This document shows positions 43,769 through 53,529 of a DNA stretch of 64,000 nt, one piece after another; position 1 is the stretch's first letter; every line of letters begins with the position of its first letter. A program made the position numbers and the translations under genes. The DNA comes from Anaerolineales bacterium (lineage in GTDB: Bacteria; Chloroflexota; Anaerolineae; Anaerolineales; Villigracilaceae), in the NCBI GenBank assembly GCA_030583885.1, contig CP129480.1, forward strand, positions 682,001 to 746,000, given 5' to 3'. The notes below the pieces were generated by a model, which did not search any database, had not been told where the DNA came from, and saw only the letters and a list, made by a program, of their open reading frames with translations.

Positions 43769-45880
43769 ATGCAAGTACGCACCTCTGTCCCGTCCCGTAT
43801 TCGTATTTTACAGATCAGCCTGGTCCTTGCCGTCAGTCTTATCTCTTTTGCCGCGCTTACCCTGCCTTTGGGTCTGCGCCCTGCCGTGCAATCCGTCGAG
43901 GTTGGAGCGGTGGCACAAACCATCATGCAATCTCCGCGGGATATTGAATATGTAAGCGAGATCCGCACGGAGGAAGCCAGGAAAGCCGCCGAGAGCGCAG
44001 TCCAGCCCGTTTATAGCCTGCCGGATCCCGCCATTGCGCGTCAACAGATCGAGCGGCTGCGCACCATTCTACAGAACATCACCGCCATCCGCGGGGACGT
44101 AGAACTTACAGCGGTCGAGAAAAGGACAAAGATCGTTGCGCTGAGTGATGTGCGTTTGAAGGTGGAAACCATTGATTATTTGATAGGTATTTCCGATACC
44201 CGCTGGGACACTGTTCAGGCTGAATCTGTGCGTGTGCTGGAACAGGTGATGCGCCGTGCGATCCATGAGGATAAAGTGGAGGCTGCGCAGGCTGGCATTT
44301 CCTCCTCTGTGACCCTGACGTTCAATGAACAGCAGTCCGCGCTCGTGACCGAACTGGTCTCTGCTTTTGTGGTCCCCAACAGTTTTTTCAGTGATGAATT
44401 GACAATTGCTGCAAGGCAGGCCGCGCGTGAAGCCGTGAAACCGATCGTGAAAACCTATAAGACAGGGGAGACGATTGTCCCCGCAGGGGAGATCATTACC
44501 CCAGCCGATATGGAAGCCTTTCAACAACTCGGCATGATCAGCATCGGTCAGCGCTGGCAGGATATGGCTGGTGCGGGATCGGTGATTGTGCTTTCCGCCG
44601 TCCTTGTTCCGCTTTATTTTCTCCGCCGCAAACGTCCGGCGGTCGTCAATGACCCGCGCAGTATTCTTGTCATCGCCCTCTTGTTCGTTGTGTTTTTGAT
44701 TGGCGCACGTCTTTTCACAGACCGCACGCTTGCACCATACGGTTATCCTTTGCAGGCTGCAGGGCTGCTGCTGGCCACGTTGTTCGGGCTGGAAGTGGGA
44801 CTTGTCGTTGCCATCCCGCTCTGTCTGCTCGCCGCCTACGGCCTGCCCAATTCGCTCGACCTTGCGCCGTATTATTTATTTTCATCGCTGATCGGTCTGC
44901 TCGCGCTTGGGCCCGCCCGCCGCATTTGGGGCTTCGTCCGCGCCGGGATTGCCATTGCACTTTCGGGGCTGGCGGTCCTGATCGCATACCGCCTGCCGCT
45001 TTCCCAGCCTGACTGGCTGGGTGCGGTTCAATTTGTCGGCGTTGTTGTTTTTGCGGGGTTTGCCGCGGCAAGCATCGCGCTGTTGCTCCAATATCTTTTT
45101 GCCCAACTGCTTGGATTGACCACCGCGCTGCAACTGCTTGATATATCCCGCCCGGATTCCCCGCTTTTGCAGTTCTTCCTCCGCAGTGCGCCCGGTACCT
45201 ATCAACACAGTTTGCAGGTCGCCAACCTCGCCGAACAAGCCGCGGAAAAGATCGGCGCAGACCCATTGCTCACACGCGTTGGCGCGCAGTTCCATGATAT
45301 TGGCAAGGCGCTCAACCCCAACTTCTTTATTGAGAATCAAATCCCGGGCAATTTAAATACCCATCAGGATGCCGAACCCGGGGAGGTTTCCGCCACCATT
45401 ATCCGACACGTCACGGATGGCATACAACTTGCAAAAAAACACCGTCTTCCGAGCAGGCTGCATGATTTTATACTCGAACATCACGGCACGCTTATCACAC
45501 AATACCAATACAATCAGGCAATGGAGGCGGCGGGCGGCGATGTGACCCGCGTGGATATCGAGAAATTCCGTTACCCCGGCCCGCGCCCCGCCTCGCGCGA
45601 ATCCGCTTTGCTCATGCTGGCGGATGCCACCGAAGCCCGTGCCCGATCCGAACGCCCTGCCACCGACGATGATCTACGCAAACTTGTTCAGAGCGTCATT
45701 GATACCGTCCAAAAATTCAACCAGCTTGATGACACCCTGTTAACCCTGCGCGACCTCAACCTGATCACCGAATCCTTTGTGACCACGCTGCGCGGCACAT
45801 ATCATCCCCGTATGAAGTATCCCAATGCCAAAGTGCCAGACCAGGATTCCACCATGCTTAACCCAAGAAAAGATAAATGA
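43769..45880 (+). CDS. 7TM-HD family phosphohydrolase (PgpH/YqfF type)
   Basis: 703 residues. Order: a membrane helix (15-35), an extracellular 7TMR-HDED domain (to about 255), six or seven membrane helices (270-460), then a cytoplasmic HD domain with YQHSLQVANLAEQ, QFHDIGKALNPNF and LEHHGTLI. Close relatives such as Listeria PgpH degrade cyclic di-AMP, so a c-di-AMP phosphodiesterase role is likely. ATG 43769 is used; no clear ribosome binding site. The last 4 bases overlap ybeY (ATGA). Confidence 0.92.
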   Translation: MQVRTSVPSRIRILQISLVLAVSLISFAALTLPLGLRPAVQSVEVGAVAQTIMQSPRDIEYVSEIRTEEARKAAESAVQPVYSLPDPAIARQQIERLRTILQNITAIRGDVELTAVEKRTKIVALSDVRLKVETIDYLIGISDTRWDTVQAESVRVLEQVMRRAIHEDKVEAAQAGISSSVTLTFNEQQSALVTELVSAFVVPNSFFSDELTIAARQAAREAVKPIVKTYKTGETIVPAGEIITPADMEAFQQLGMISIGQRWQDMAGAGSVIVLSAVLVPLYFLRRKRPAVVNDPRSILVIALLFVVFLIGARLFTDRTLAPYGYPLQAAGLLLATLFGLEVGLVVAIPLCLLAAYGLPNSLDLAPYYLFSSLIGLLALGPARRIWGFVRAGIAIALSGLAVLIAYRLPLSQPDWLGAVQFVGVVVFAGFAAASIALLLQYLFAQLLGLTTALQLLDISRPDSPLLQFFLRSAPGTYQHSLQVANLAEQAAEKIGADPLLTRVGAQFHDIGKALNPNFFIENQIPGNLNTHQDAEPGEVSATIIRHVTDGIQLAKKHRLPSRLHDFILEHHGTLITQYQYNQAMEAAGGDVTRVDIEKFRYPGPRPASRESALLMLADATEARARSERPATDDDLRKLVQSVIDTVQKFNQLDDTLLTLRDLNLITESFVTTLRGTYHPRMKYPNAKVPDQDSTMLNPRKDK

Positions 45881-46329
45881 TCTTCATTGACAACCAACAG
45901 GACTTTCTGGAATCAATCCTGCTCGAACGGGCCGCCCGCTTCACTCTTGACCTGAGCCCCGCTCATTCCAACGCAGACATCACCATCGTCCTGACAGATG
46001 ACGCGCAGCTGCATGAACTGAATCGTGATTATCTCGGCGTGGACGCGCCTACAGATGTGCTTTCCTTCCCCGCCTCCGAATCGGACCCTGAAACTGGTTC
46101 CGCCTATCTGGGGGATATTCTCATCTCGGTCCCTCGCGCCGCGCAGCAGGCACAGGCCGCAGGTCACCCCGTCGAAGCGGAGGTGCAATTGCTGGTTGTG
46201 CACGGCGTCCTGCATTTACTGGGATATGACCATGCCGAGGCGGAGGAAAAAGCCCGTATGTGGGCAGTCCAGGCAGATGTTTTGGAACGACTAGGGCTGG
46301 GTCATATCAAAATCCAGGATTCAGAGTGA
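45877..46329 (+). CDS. ybeY: Endoribonuclease YbeY
   Basis: 150 residues; metal-dependent RNase for 16S rRNA maturation and ribosome quality control. The zinc motif HGVLHLLGYDH and the substrate region TDVLSFPA are clear. Translationally coupled on both sides: the start overlaps the HD gene and the stop overlaps the kinase GTG. The order PgpH-YbeY-DgkA matches a conserved cluster in many Gram-positive-type genomes. Confidence 0.95.
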   Translation: MIFIDNQQDFLESILLERAARFTLDLSPAHSNADITIVLTDDAQLHELNRDYLGVDAPTDVLSFPASESDPETGSAYLGDILISVPRAAQQAQAAGHPVEAEVQLLVVHGVLHLLGYDHAEAEEKARMWAVQADVLERLGLGHIKIQDSE

Positions 46330-46715
46330 AGTCATTTTTTTTGTCCCGCATCCAATCCTTTCGTCACGCCTTACGCGGATGGTTTTATGTTTTGCAGACC
46401 CAGCGCAATGCGTGGATTCACAGCGCGATCGCCACGGTTGTTTTTGTCGTGGGAATCTGGCTGGAACTCCCGCCGCGCGATTGGGCGGTCATCATCCTTA
46501 CCACCGCAATGGTGTTCACCGCGGAGTTCATCAACACCTCCATTGAGGTGACCGTTGACCTTGCCAGCCCGGATGCGCATCCGCTGGCGAAGATCGGCAA
46601 GGACGTTGGGGCGGCCGCGGTATTGGTCGCCGCTTTAGCCGCGATCCTGGCCGGCTTGTTGATTCTTGGTCCGCCGCTCTGGTTAAAACTCACTACACTG
46701 TTAGGTACAAACTGA
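46326..46715 (+). CDS. dgkA: Diacylglycerol/undecaprenol kinase (DgkA family)
   Basis: 129 residues, three membrane helices. FRHALRGWFYVLQTQRNAWIH and the EFINTSIEVTVDL segment with the catalytic Glu identify the family. Gram-positive members phosphorylate undecaprenol. The start is GTG 46326, which overlaps the ybeY stop (GTGA). Followed by a 31-base gap before the next gene. Confidence 0.92.
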   Translation: MKSFFLSRIQSFRHALRGWFYVLQTQRNAWIHSAIATVVFVVGIWLELPPRDWAVIILTTAMVFTAEFINTSIEVTVDLASPDAHPLAKIGKDVGAAAVLVAALAAILAGLLILGPPLWLKLTTLLGTN

Positions 46716-46746
46716 TTACCGGTACCTTAAAACCTGGAGAATGCTC

Positions 46747-47598
46747 ATGTCTTTATCCTTTAAATTTGGCACAGTTGGTTCCCCCATAGGCACGCCGAAA
46801 AAGCCCGGCGGATCGGTTGGCGCAATCGAATTCAGCAAATCCATTGGGTTGGATGCGTTCGAACTCGGCTGGGTGCAGTCGGTGCGGGTGACCGAGGCGA
46901 CTTGCGCGTTGATTCAGTCCACGGGCGCGGCGCAGGATGTGGACTTGAGCGTGCATGCCCCGTATTTCATTAACCTGAATGCCACCGCGGAAGAATGGCC
47001 TAAATCAAGAAAGAGGTTGATGGACGCGGCGCATTATGGGTACCTCGCCGGTGCAACGGACATCATCTTTCACCCCGGTTCATATTTTGGAAACGACCCC
47101 GCCGAGGTGTTGAAAGTGGCACTTCCGCGTTTGGAAGGCTGCGTGAAGGAACTGCAAAAGAACAGCGACAATGTCACCTTGCGCCCGGAGACGATGGGAA
47201 AATCTGCCATGCTTGGCTCGTTTGAGGACGCGATTGCGATGAGCAAAGCCATGGACATGGTCCAGCCCTGCCTCGATTTTGCCCACCTGCACGCCCGTCC
47301 CGGCGACGGCACGATGAACACCTATGATGAATGGTCTCGTCTGCTTGAGAGATACGGCAAGGGACTCGGCGAAAAAGCCTTGAAGGATTTGCACATCCAT
47401 CTTTCCGGCATCGAGTACGGCCCGAAAGGGGAGAAGAATCACCTGCCCCTCGCCGAAGCCGACCTGGATCTGAAAGCCCTCTTCAAAGCCATGCATGAAT
47501 TTGGCTGTGCGGGGCGCATCCTGTGCGAAAGCCCCATCATGGAGAAGGATGCCTTGAATATGAAGAAGGCGTGGATGAAGATCAGCGGGGAGAAATAG
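46747..47598 (+). CDS. Endonuclease IV-like TIM-barrel protein (AP endonuclease family 2)
   Basis: 283 residues. The xylose isomerase-like TIM barrel fold carries metal-ligand residues typical of Nfo proteins: LSVHAPYFINL, IIFHPGSYFG, LRPETMG, PCLDFAHLHAR, HIHLSG and CESPIMEKDA. It is probably an apurinic-site endonuclease or a sugar isomerase relative; the HAPYFINL loop favours the former. ATG 46747 is chosen because GGAG is 7 bases before it; the ATG at 46741 overlaps that site. Confidence 0.85.
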   Translation: MSLSFKFGTVGSPIGTPKKPGGSVGAIEFSKSIGLDAFELGWVQSVRVTEATCALIQSTGAAQDVDLSVHAPYFINLNATAEEWPKSRKRLMDAAHYGYLAGATDIIFHPGSYFGNDPAEVLKVALPRLEGCVKELQKNSDNVTLRPETMGKSAMLGSFEDAIAMSKAMDMVQPCLDFAHLHARPGDGTMNTYDEWSRLLERYGKGLGEKALKDLHIHLSGIEYGPKGEKNHLPLAEADLDLKALFKAMHEFGCAGRILCESPIMEKDALNMKKAWMKISGEK

Positions 47599-47652
47599 AA
47601 TCTACAGCCTCGTAACCAACCCAAGGTCAGCGGGGAGAAGCGATGGAAGAAC

Positions 47653-47695
47653 ATAAAACATCCCGTCCATTATTGATTTGGACGGGATGTTTTAT
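47653..47695. terminator. Bidirectional terminator between convergent genes
   Basis: ATAAAACATCCCGTCCA and TGGACGGGATGTTTTAT: a perfect 17-bp stem with a 9-base loop. A/T-rich feet supply a T-run in both directions. Confidence 0.92.
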
Positions 47696-47710
47696 GAATC
47701 AACCGCAGTC

Positions 47711-49366
47711 TTACTTGGTTAACCCGACGTTCAATTCGTTCAGCTCAGGCTCATCAGGTCCTGCCTGCAGGTTATTGGCAAAGGCGGGGATGTAACCCTG
47801 CGCCGAATACACCATGGTAAAGAGTGTGTTGCGCGGGATGTCGGTGATCTTGTATTTTCCGTCACTGCCGGTTTGGATATCTACAATAACGTATTTTTCC
47901 GCAAAGTCCTCGCTCTTCCATTTTTCGAAGGTGGTGCCGGGCGTGAGCACGAATACATAGGCTCCCGGTATCGGCTTGTTGGTGGCTGCATCGTAGATTA
48001 AGCCGTACACCGTCACCGTGCCGCCTGGCTGGGTGGGTTGTGAAGGTGCGGAACTGCCGCCTCCGTCCACAGCCACTTCGGAGGATGTGCCGATGGGTTT
48101 CAGGTTTGCCCCCGCAAACAACTCCACCCGATAGGAACCGGCCGGCATGGGATTGCCTTCATTCGGCAGATAGGTGCCGAAGAGACCCGTTTCATCCCAC
48201 TCCCAGGCGTAACTGTATTCGGAAACTTTCTGCCCGTTCAGATACCAGTGTTCGAGCAATAATTGGCCATTGGTCATCCCGGAATAACGAAAGCCTGCGG
48301 CAACACACAACGTCGTCGCGGGATATGAATTGACGGTCTTGTCCGTCCATTGGCAGTTCTGGACGCTGCCGGAAGTATCGAGCCAGACGAAATTGGATGT
48401 GGCTTCGTTGCCGCCGCCCGCTTCGCTGACCACCCCGGGCATGCGGTAGGGACTGGTATATTCCCTGCCCGCCTGTGCCGCCTGGATCAACGGCTGGGCA
48501 AGGTTGACGGGGCGCAAGCCGTTGATGAATCCCCCGATCGGGATGCAGCTGTCGTTTTGATCCACGATGCCGTCCATGTTCGTGTCTTGAATCTGGCGGC
48601 AGTCTGTGATTCTTTCGACATCCGCGCCGGAGGATGCAATGGTCGGGACGCCGATAATGCGGGCATTGTTATCCGTCGCGAGACCGCCGGAGTTGCCGCC
48701 GGCGATGGTGGCATCGGTTTTTACCCAGGCGCGGTCACCGAGCTGGTCTTCCGGGGAGAAACCGGAGACACTGCCTTTTGTGAAGGTGATGGTGTTTCCG
48801 CCGATGCTGGGGAAGCCGAAAATATTGACGGTATCGCCGATGCGGAGTTGATCCGAGTCGCCGATTTCCACATAGGGAAGGTTCAGACTGGAGGTGTCAA
48901 CGGGGGTGCCGTTGACGGACGAGCTGATCTGGATGACTGCCAGGTCCATGTATCCATCTACAGCCATTACTTTTGCCTGGTAGGATGGAACAGCCGCCCT
49001 GTCTTCCGAGACCACCATGGCGACGATCAGAACATCGGGTTCAATTTCTTGGTTGCCCATTGTAGCCGGGCTGGCAACATGTGCATTGGTCAGGATCATG
49101 CCGGAGGGGGAAATGATCGTCCCCGATCCGCCATAGATTGGGGTAAGTTCGCCGTTTATATTTTGAAGCGCAAGGATCTGCACAGTGGCTGAGATTAGTT
49201 TCGAACGACTCGCTGCAGAAAGTCCGTCCGCTCCCGAGGCTGGGGTATCGGACGGCGCATCGGTTGAGACTGGTTCGACTGCCGGGGCACCGCCTCTGCA
49301 TGCTAACGCGGTGGCGATCAGCAGGAACAGCAGGAACAGAAAGGGCTTATAGGTGATTGGTTTCAT
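47711..49366 (-). CDS. Trypsin-like (HtrA-type) serine protease, lipoprotein
   Basis: 551 residues. The signal peptide ends in a lipobox (ATALAC, Cys23), so it is probably lipid-anchored outside the membrane. The S1C protease domain has all three catalytic residues: ILTNAHV (His), MDLAVIQ (Asp) and GGNSGGLA (Ser). No PDZ domain is visible. The C-terminus has a beta-sandwich region, a Pro/Gly/Ser linker and a carboxypeptidase-regulatory-like domain (VYGLIYDAATNKPIPGAYVF). It is the last gene of a run with the 190-residue anchored protein and the PrsW-like protein. Confidence 0.88.
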   Translation of the reverse strand: MKPITYKPFLFLLFLLIATALACRGGAPAVEPVSTDAPSDTPASGADGLSAASRSKLISATVQILALQNINGELTPIYGGSGTIISPSGMILTNAHVASPATMGNQEIEPDVLIVAMVVSEDRAAVPSYQAKVMAVDGYMDLAVIQISSSVNGTPVDTSSLNLPYVEIGDSDQLRIGDTVNIFGFPSIGGNTITFTKGSVSGFSPEDQLGDRAWVKTDATIAGGNSGGLATDNNARIIGVPTIASSGADVERITDCRQIQDTNMDGIVDQNDSCIPIGGFINGLRPVNLAQPLIQAAQAGREYTSPYRMPGVVSEAGGGNEATSNFVWLDTSGSVQNCQWTDKTVNSYPATTLCVAAGFRYSGMTNGQLLLEHWYLNGQKVSEYSYAWEWDETGLFGTYLPNEGNPMPAGSYRVELFAGANLKPIGTSSEVAVDGGGSSAPSQPTQPGGTVTVYGLIYDAATNKPIPGAYVFVLTPGTTFEKWKSEDFAEKYVIVDIQTGSDGKYKITDIPRNTLFTMVYSAQGYIPAFANNLQAGPDEPELNELNVGLTK

Positions 49367-49377
49367 GTTCGCCTCTG

Positions 49378-49950
49378 CTAAAAGTTAAGGGACTGGATGA
49401 AGCGGTGGAAGCGGTTCAGATCGAAATCGTAATTCTTTTCATCCGCCTGGAAGGAGACCACAATGGCGTGATCGCCGTTCAGGAAAACGTAATCCATTCC
49501 GCGCGCCACTCTGGGGATCTGGGTATGGGTCAGGTCGGGGTTCGATTCGACGAACACATAACTGATTTCATAGGCGCTGCGCCCATAGACGGTCACCTCG
49601 CGCTGGTCCAATATGCGGAAGGCGGTCAGGTTTTGGGCATGTTCGAGGGTTACCCGGTTTGCGATCTCTGAAGAGGTGACGCCTTCGGCGATGGCGATCC
49701 TGCGCACTGCATACGTCGTGCCGAATCCGCTGGAGCTGAAATCTGTGGTGCGCAGGAGTTCATCATTCGCCGGGGAGGATTGCAGCCAGCCTTTGGGAGC
49801 CTGTGCACTGATGCCCTCCGAGCTGAAGGGCACGCTGGCATTTTCGACGCCGGATTTGTAGAACCAGCCGGCGGCGAGCGCGATGATGGTTACGAGGACG
49901 ACGGTGATCTCCGCGTAGCGGTCACCGAGGGAAGGTTGTTTGGTTGCCAT
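49378..49950 (-). CDS. Membrane-anchored protein of unknown function
   Basis: 190 residues. A single N-terminal membrane helix (about 14-33) is followed by an extracytoplasmic domain of mixed strand and helix. No family recognised. ATG 49950 has GGAGG 6 bases upstream, whereas the longer frame to 50034 overlaps the PrsW-like gene in another frame. It lies 11 bases before the HtrA-like gene start and 10 bases after the PrsW-like gene, so the three are likely one operon. Confidence 0.72.
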   Translation of the reverse strand: MATKQPSLGDRYAEITVVLVTIIALAAGWFYKSGVENASVPFSSEGISAQAPKGWLQSSPANDELLRTTDFSSSGFGTTYAVRRIAIAEGVTSSEIANRVTLEHAQNLTAFRILDQREVTVYGRSAYEISYVFVESNPDLTHTQIPRVARGMDYVFLNGDHAIVVSFQADEKNYDFDLNRFHRFIQSLNF

Positions 49951-49960
49951 GATCTGCCTC

Positions 49961-50821
49961 CTATTTCCCAGCCTGCACGGCGTTGAGGTTTCGACGCACC
50001 AGCCACAGGATGATACCTGTCGTGACGAAGGCAACCACCGCCGCGAGGACGAGTCCCATCCAGACGTTGCTGCTTGCGCCGCTCAAGGTGATGGTGGGGC
50101 GGGTGACGAGACCCAGCAGCCAGTGGAACAGGCCGTTGAAAATTGCGGCAAGTGAAATGCCGAGCGGCATCCACCAGATCGATTCCGCTTCGAACTTGGC
50201 GCGTCCAAGAAAATACCCGGTGATGCCGGAGAAGGATGCCTGCGCCAGCGCGACCACGGCAATGCGGATGATTCCCGCGCCAAGGTCCACGCCTCCGTTC
50301 GAGACGACGAACTGGATGTTCAGGACTGTGGCATATCCCAACCCTGCGGCAGTGGCGTAGATGACACCGTCGGTCGGCTCGTCGAACTCATCCGAGTTGT
50401 AAATGCTGTAGCGCACTGCGGCATATTTCAGGAATTCCTGTGTGAAACCGACGACAAGAATGCCTCCCAGAATGGTGGTCAGCGTGTCCGTATAGATCCA
50501 GCGGGAGACACGGAATACATTTTCAACCAGCGGGATTCCGATGGCTGCTGCCAGCAGTGCACCGAGTGCAAAGATGGCCAATACAAACCCTTTGGGCTCC
50601 GGCTCTGCGCGGTCCTGCAGGTAGAAAAAGACCAGCCAGATCCCGGCGGGTACAAGCGCCAGAAAGGCGCCAGTCAGCAACAGGGCGGTCGGTGTGAACA
50701 CCGGCTGGATGGCATTATCCAGTGCATAGACAATGCCCACGAAAACCACCAGGCTGACGATGAGCAGGAATTCATCGCGCCAGATGTGCTTCCGTTCGTG
50801 AACGGCTTTCGCCTCACTCAT
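49961..50821 (-). CDS. PrsW-like intramembrane metalloprotease
   Basis: 286 residues, about eight membrane helices. Matches the PrsW/M82 family: QEFLKYAAVR where EExxK is usual, DEPTDGVIYATAAGLGYA, and GLFHWLLG with the conserved His. The first Glu of EExxK is Gln, and the usual E-N after the GLGYA stretch is L-N, so activity is uncertain. PrsW proteases release anti-sigma factors by cutting membrane proteins. ATG 50821 fits the family start. It neighbours a response regulator and a secreted protease. Confidence 0.78.
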   Translation of the reverse strand: MSEAKAVHERKHIWRDEFLLIVSLVVFVGIVYALDNAIQPVFTPTALLLTGAFLALVPAGIWLVFFYLQDRAEPEPKGFVLAIFALGALLAAAIGIPLVENVFRVSRWIYTDTLTTILGGILVVGFTQEFLKYAAVRYSIYNSDEFDEPTDGVIYATAAGLGYATVLNIQFVVSNGGVDLGAGIIRIAVVALAQASFSGITGYFLGRAKFEAESIWWMPLGISLAAIFNGLFHWLLGLVTRPTITLSGASSNVWMGLVLAAVVAFVTTGIILWLVRRNLNAVQAGK

Positions 50822-50961
50822 GGGGTTGTTCCTCCTTGGGTTGGTGTTATGAAACGAGCTTATAAAATCTGTGATGGAAATATGGTTAATGATGACGCAT
50901 CGAACGCGGTCTGGAAAATTCAAACATGTCCCCGCGCGACGAGCGGATCATTCAGATGGCT

Positions 50962-51621
50962 TTAATTGGAAATGTATTCCCTCAAACTGTGTTCCACTGC
51001 ATACGCCGCCGCTTCCGCACGGTTGTTGACGCTTAGTTTCGAGAGAATGCTCGAAACATAATTCCGTACGGTCCCTTCGCCGAGGAACAGGCTCTTGGCG
51101 ATCTCGCGGTTGGTCTTGCCTTCCGAGACGAGCAAAAGCACGTGTTTTTCCTGCTGGCTCAAATGGGCGAATGCCGAAGCCTCCTCCTCCTTGACAGCGC
51201 GGCGCACCTCCTGAAACACGCGTTGTGTCACAGCGGGGTCCAGCAACGCCTCGCCGCGCCCGACAGACTCAAGCGCTTTGATCAAATCATCACTTCCAAT
51301 CTGCTTGAGAATGTACCCCGATGCTCCCGCGCGGATCGCGGAGAACAGCATTTCATCCTCCGCATAGGAGGTGAGCATGATGACCTTTGTGTTGGGGAAT
51401 TGGTTGACAATTTGCTCGCAGGCTTCGATCCCGGATGTGCCGGGCAGACGAATATCCATCACAACGACATCAGGTTTAAGGGAAGCGGTCTGCTCCAATG
51501 CTTCGCGCGCCGAACCGGCCTCCCCCACCACGTCGAACTGCGGATGCCGCTCAAGCAGGGATTTCAAACCGAGCCGTACCACCTCGTGATCATCTACCAG
51601 GATAATTCGTTGCTTTTTCAT
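50962..51621 (-). CDS. NarL/FixJ-type response regulator
   Basis: 219 residues. The receiver domain has the acidic pair (VDDHE), phospho-acceptor Asp in [13 protein letters not shown], Thr/Ser in MLTSYAED and Lys in YILKQI. The LuxR-type HTH is at the C-terminus ([35 protein letters not shown]). No sensor kinase lies next to it, so the partner is elsewhere. It lies 140 bases upstream of the PrsW-like gene on the same strand. Confidence 0.9.
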   Translation of the reverse strand: MKKQRIILVDDHEVVRLGLKSLLERHPQFDVVGEAGSAREALEQTASLKPDVVVMDIRLPGTSGIEACEQIVNQFPNTKVIMLTSYAEDEMLFSAIRAGASGYILKQIGSDDLIKALESVGRGEALLDPAVTQRVFQEVRRAVKEEEASAFAHLSQQEKHVLLLVSEGKTNREIAKSLFLGEGTVRNYVSSILSKLSVNNRAEAAAYAVEHSLREYISN

Positions 51622-51666
51622 GCGCCTATTTTACCTCATGAATATGCAAAAAACGGGCAAAATTCA

Positions 51667-52134
51667 CTACTTTTTCGCATATCTTGCCGATTGCAGGTGT
51701 TCTTCAACATGTGCCAGGCTGCGCTCCACCCAGAGTTGCAAGGTTAATTCACCGCCCTGCGTCTCATGCCTGCTCTCACGTGACCAGCCCTCGCGCGGCA
51801 GGCTTTCCAGGGTTTTACACAAACCGTCCATGTTTGCGGAAAATTCATCCAGAATATTGACCAGCGGTTCCTCCTTGTTGTAATGTTCCGCCATCCATGC
51901 ATCCGCATCAAAACTTTTGAACTCCGGATTCTCTTCATGCAGCGTTCGGCGGATGCGTGTGCCGTAGACCATCCTGTCCACATCCCGTGTGTGGGACGCG
52001 ATCTGGTGCAACGTCCATTCGCCTTCTATCGGTATGAAAGGGTTGCTGTACGATTCGCATGCCGAACGAAATTCCCTTGCCGCTTCCATTAATCTTGCGA
52101 TCAATTTCACGCGGTATTCGATCAACTCCTTCAT
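51667..52134 (-). CDS. DinB-like family protein
   Basis: 155 residues; four-helix bundle of the DinB/YfiT type. WTLHQIASHTRDVDRMV supplies the first metal-ligand His, and SLAHVEEHLQSA near the C-terminus supplies the others. Family members are thiol transferases or of unknown function. The ATG overlaps the stop of the SDR gene by 4 bases, so the two are coupled. Confidence 0.78.
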   Translation of the reverse strand: MKELIEYRVKLIARLMEAAREFRSACESYSNPFIPIEGEWTLHQIASHTRDVDRMVYGTRIRRTLHEENPEFKSFDADAWMAEHYNKEEPLVNILDEFSANMDGLCKTLESLPREGWSRESRHETQGGELTLQLWVERSLAHVEEHLQSARYAKK

Positions 52135-52736
52135 TCCTCCTCCAATAGGGAAAATACAACCTTGTCCACATCCGCGGAATTTTCAACCGCATGGACCCGC
52201 ACGCCATGCGGACTTAATTCCAGATCTGCCTGCCGAGACAACTCAGCCAGCCCTGCCTTGCTGGATTGATACGCCCCCGCCTCATATTCGGACCTTTCCC
52301 CCTCGCCTGCGACAAGATTCAGAATCACCCCGCCGCTTTTCCCCTCTTTCATCACACGCCCCACCGACTGGGTCATCAGGAATGCACCGGTCAGGTTCAC
52401 CTCCAGCGTGCGATGCCAGTCCCATTCATCCATGTCCAGCAAGGGAACGTGCGGTTTAACAGCCGCATGATTGACGAGGATATCGATCCTCCCAAAATCA
52501 TCCTCCACATGATTCACCACCGTTTGCGCACCAACCTTTTTGGCTATGTCTTCAATATATGCCCTGGCTTTTCCGCCGCGGGCCTTGATGCCATTAACGA
52601 CCTCCTCCACGTTGATGGGCGACAGGTCATTGGCGGCAACGAGTGCGCCCTGTGCCGCGAACGCTTCCGCCAGCACCCGTCCCGCGCCCTTCCCCGCGCC
52701 CGTGATAAGAACAACTTTATCTCTTAATGTATTCAT
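52131..52736 (-). CDS. Short-chain dehydrogenase/reductase
   Basis: 201 residues. Rossmann motif VLITGAGKGAGRVLA binds NAD(P)(H), NHAA replaces the usual NNAG, and the catalytic Tyr/Lys lie in YQSSKAG. The protein is short (about 250 is usual) and ends soon after VHAVENSADVDKVV, missing the substrate-loop helix, so it may be minimal or C-terminally eroded. Substrate unknown. Coupled to the DinB-like gene. Confidence 0.82.
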   Translation of the reverse strand: MNTLRDKVVLITGAGKGAGRVLAEAFAAQGALVAANDLSPINVEEVVNGIKARGGKARAYIEDIAKKVGAQTVVNHVEDDFGRIDILVNHAAVKPHVPLLDMDEWDWHRTLEVNLTGAFLMTQSVGRVMKEGKSGGVILNLVAGEGERSEYEAGAYQSSKAGLAELSRQADLELSPHGVRVHAVENSADVDKVVFSLLEEE

Positions 52737-52751
52737 CTTTTTCCTGGCACA

Positions 52752-53444
52752 TCATGGGCACATCGGGATCGTATGCGGATTGACGTTCGCGTTCAACGGC
52801 AGTCCAAAATACGGAGATGGGTCGTATGTATTTTCGATATCAAGTTCGTTCTTGTAATTTCCGAAACCGTCGTCCTTTACAACCGAAACATGCAGGTGCA
52901 AACCTGTGGGGTTGAGCGGGTCGCCGGAATAATTTCCCTGATACCCCAGAAAGGTGCCTGCCTCCACAGGGATTTCCCCGGTGCCCGCCGGGAATTCCGC
53001 CGAGATGAAGGAATTTCCATTCCTGTCCGCCATATGTGTATAGTACACCCAGATCTGACGCGAAGGTCGAAGCGGGTCTTTCGGCACGCGGATGATGACC
53101 GTGGAAATCCAATCGGCTGCGCGGGTGAGATAGCCGGGGTAAGCCGCTATGACCGGTGTCACACCGACCTGCGTCCCTGCGAAAATATCTATTCCGGAGT
53201 GGCGGTGACCGGGGCGGAAGGAATCGTTCCAGATGAAACCGATCAGGCCGTTTGTCGGAAAAATGAACGGGGCCTCGCCGCACTGCGTCCCGGCGGTCAT
53301 CATTAACTCCGCTCTTGAGGATGGATCGCGGAACCAGTCGAAGACCTGGGCTGTCCGGGCGGAAGCCCGTCCGGTAAAGTACAGATAGATCCCTGCGACG
53401 GCAATTACGACAGGGACGGCCAGCAGGAAGGTTTTTTTGGACAT
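52752..53444 (-). CDS. M23-type peptidase, membrane-anchored
   Basis: 230 residues. A membrane segment at about 7-24 precedes a LytM/M23 domain with zinc ligands in GHRHSGIDIFAG (H-x-x-x-D) and GLHLHVSVV (HxH). Such enzymes cut peptide cross-links of peptidoglycan or related wall polymers. It is the first gene of the minus-strand block, 15 bases before the SDR gene; the divergent neighbour is the c-di-GMP riboswitch. Confidence 0.82.
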   Translation of the reverse strand: MSKKTFLLAVPVVIAVAGIYLYFTGRASARTAQVFDWFRDPSSRAELMMTAGTQCGEAPFIFPTNGLIGFIWNDSFRPGHRHSGIDIFAGTQVGVTPVIAAYPGYLTRAADWISTVIIRVPKDPLRPSRQIWVYYTHMADRNGNSFISAEFPAGTGEIPVEAGTFLGYQGNYSGDPLNPTGLHLHVSVVKDDGFGNYKNELDIENTYDPSPYFGLPLNANVNPHTIPMCP

Positions 53445-53529
53445 TGGGGGGAATTATAAATGGTTTGGGCGATTCGGAAATTCCACCTTGAAATAAAGTT
53501 CAAAATCTGCAATAATGGTTCTGTCATTT

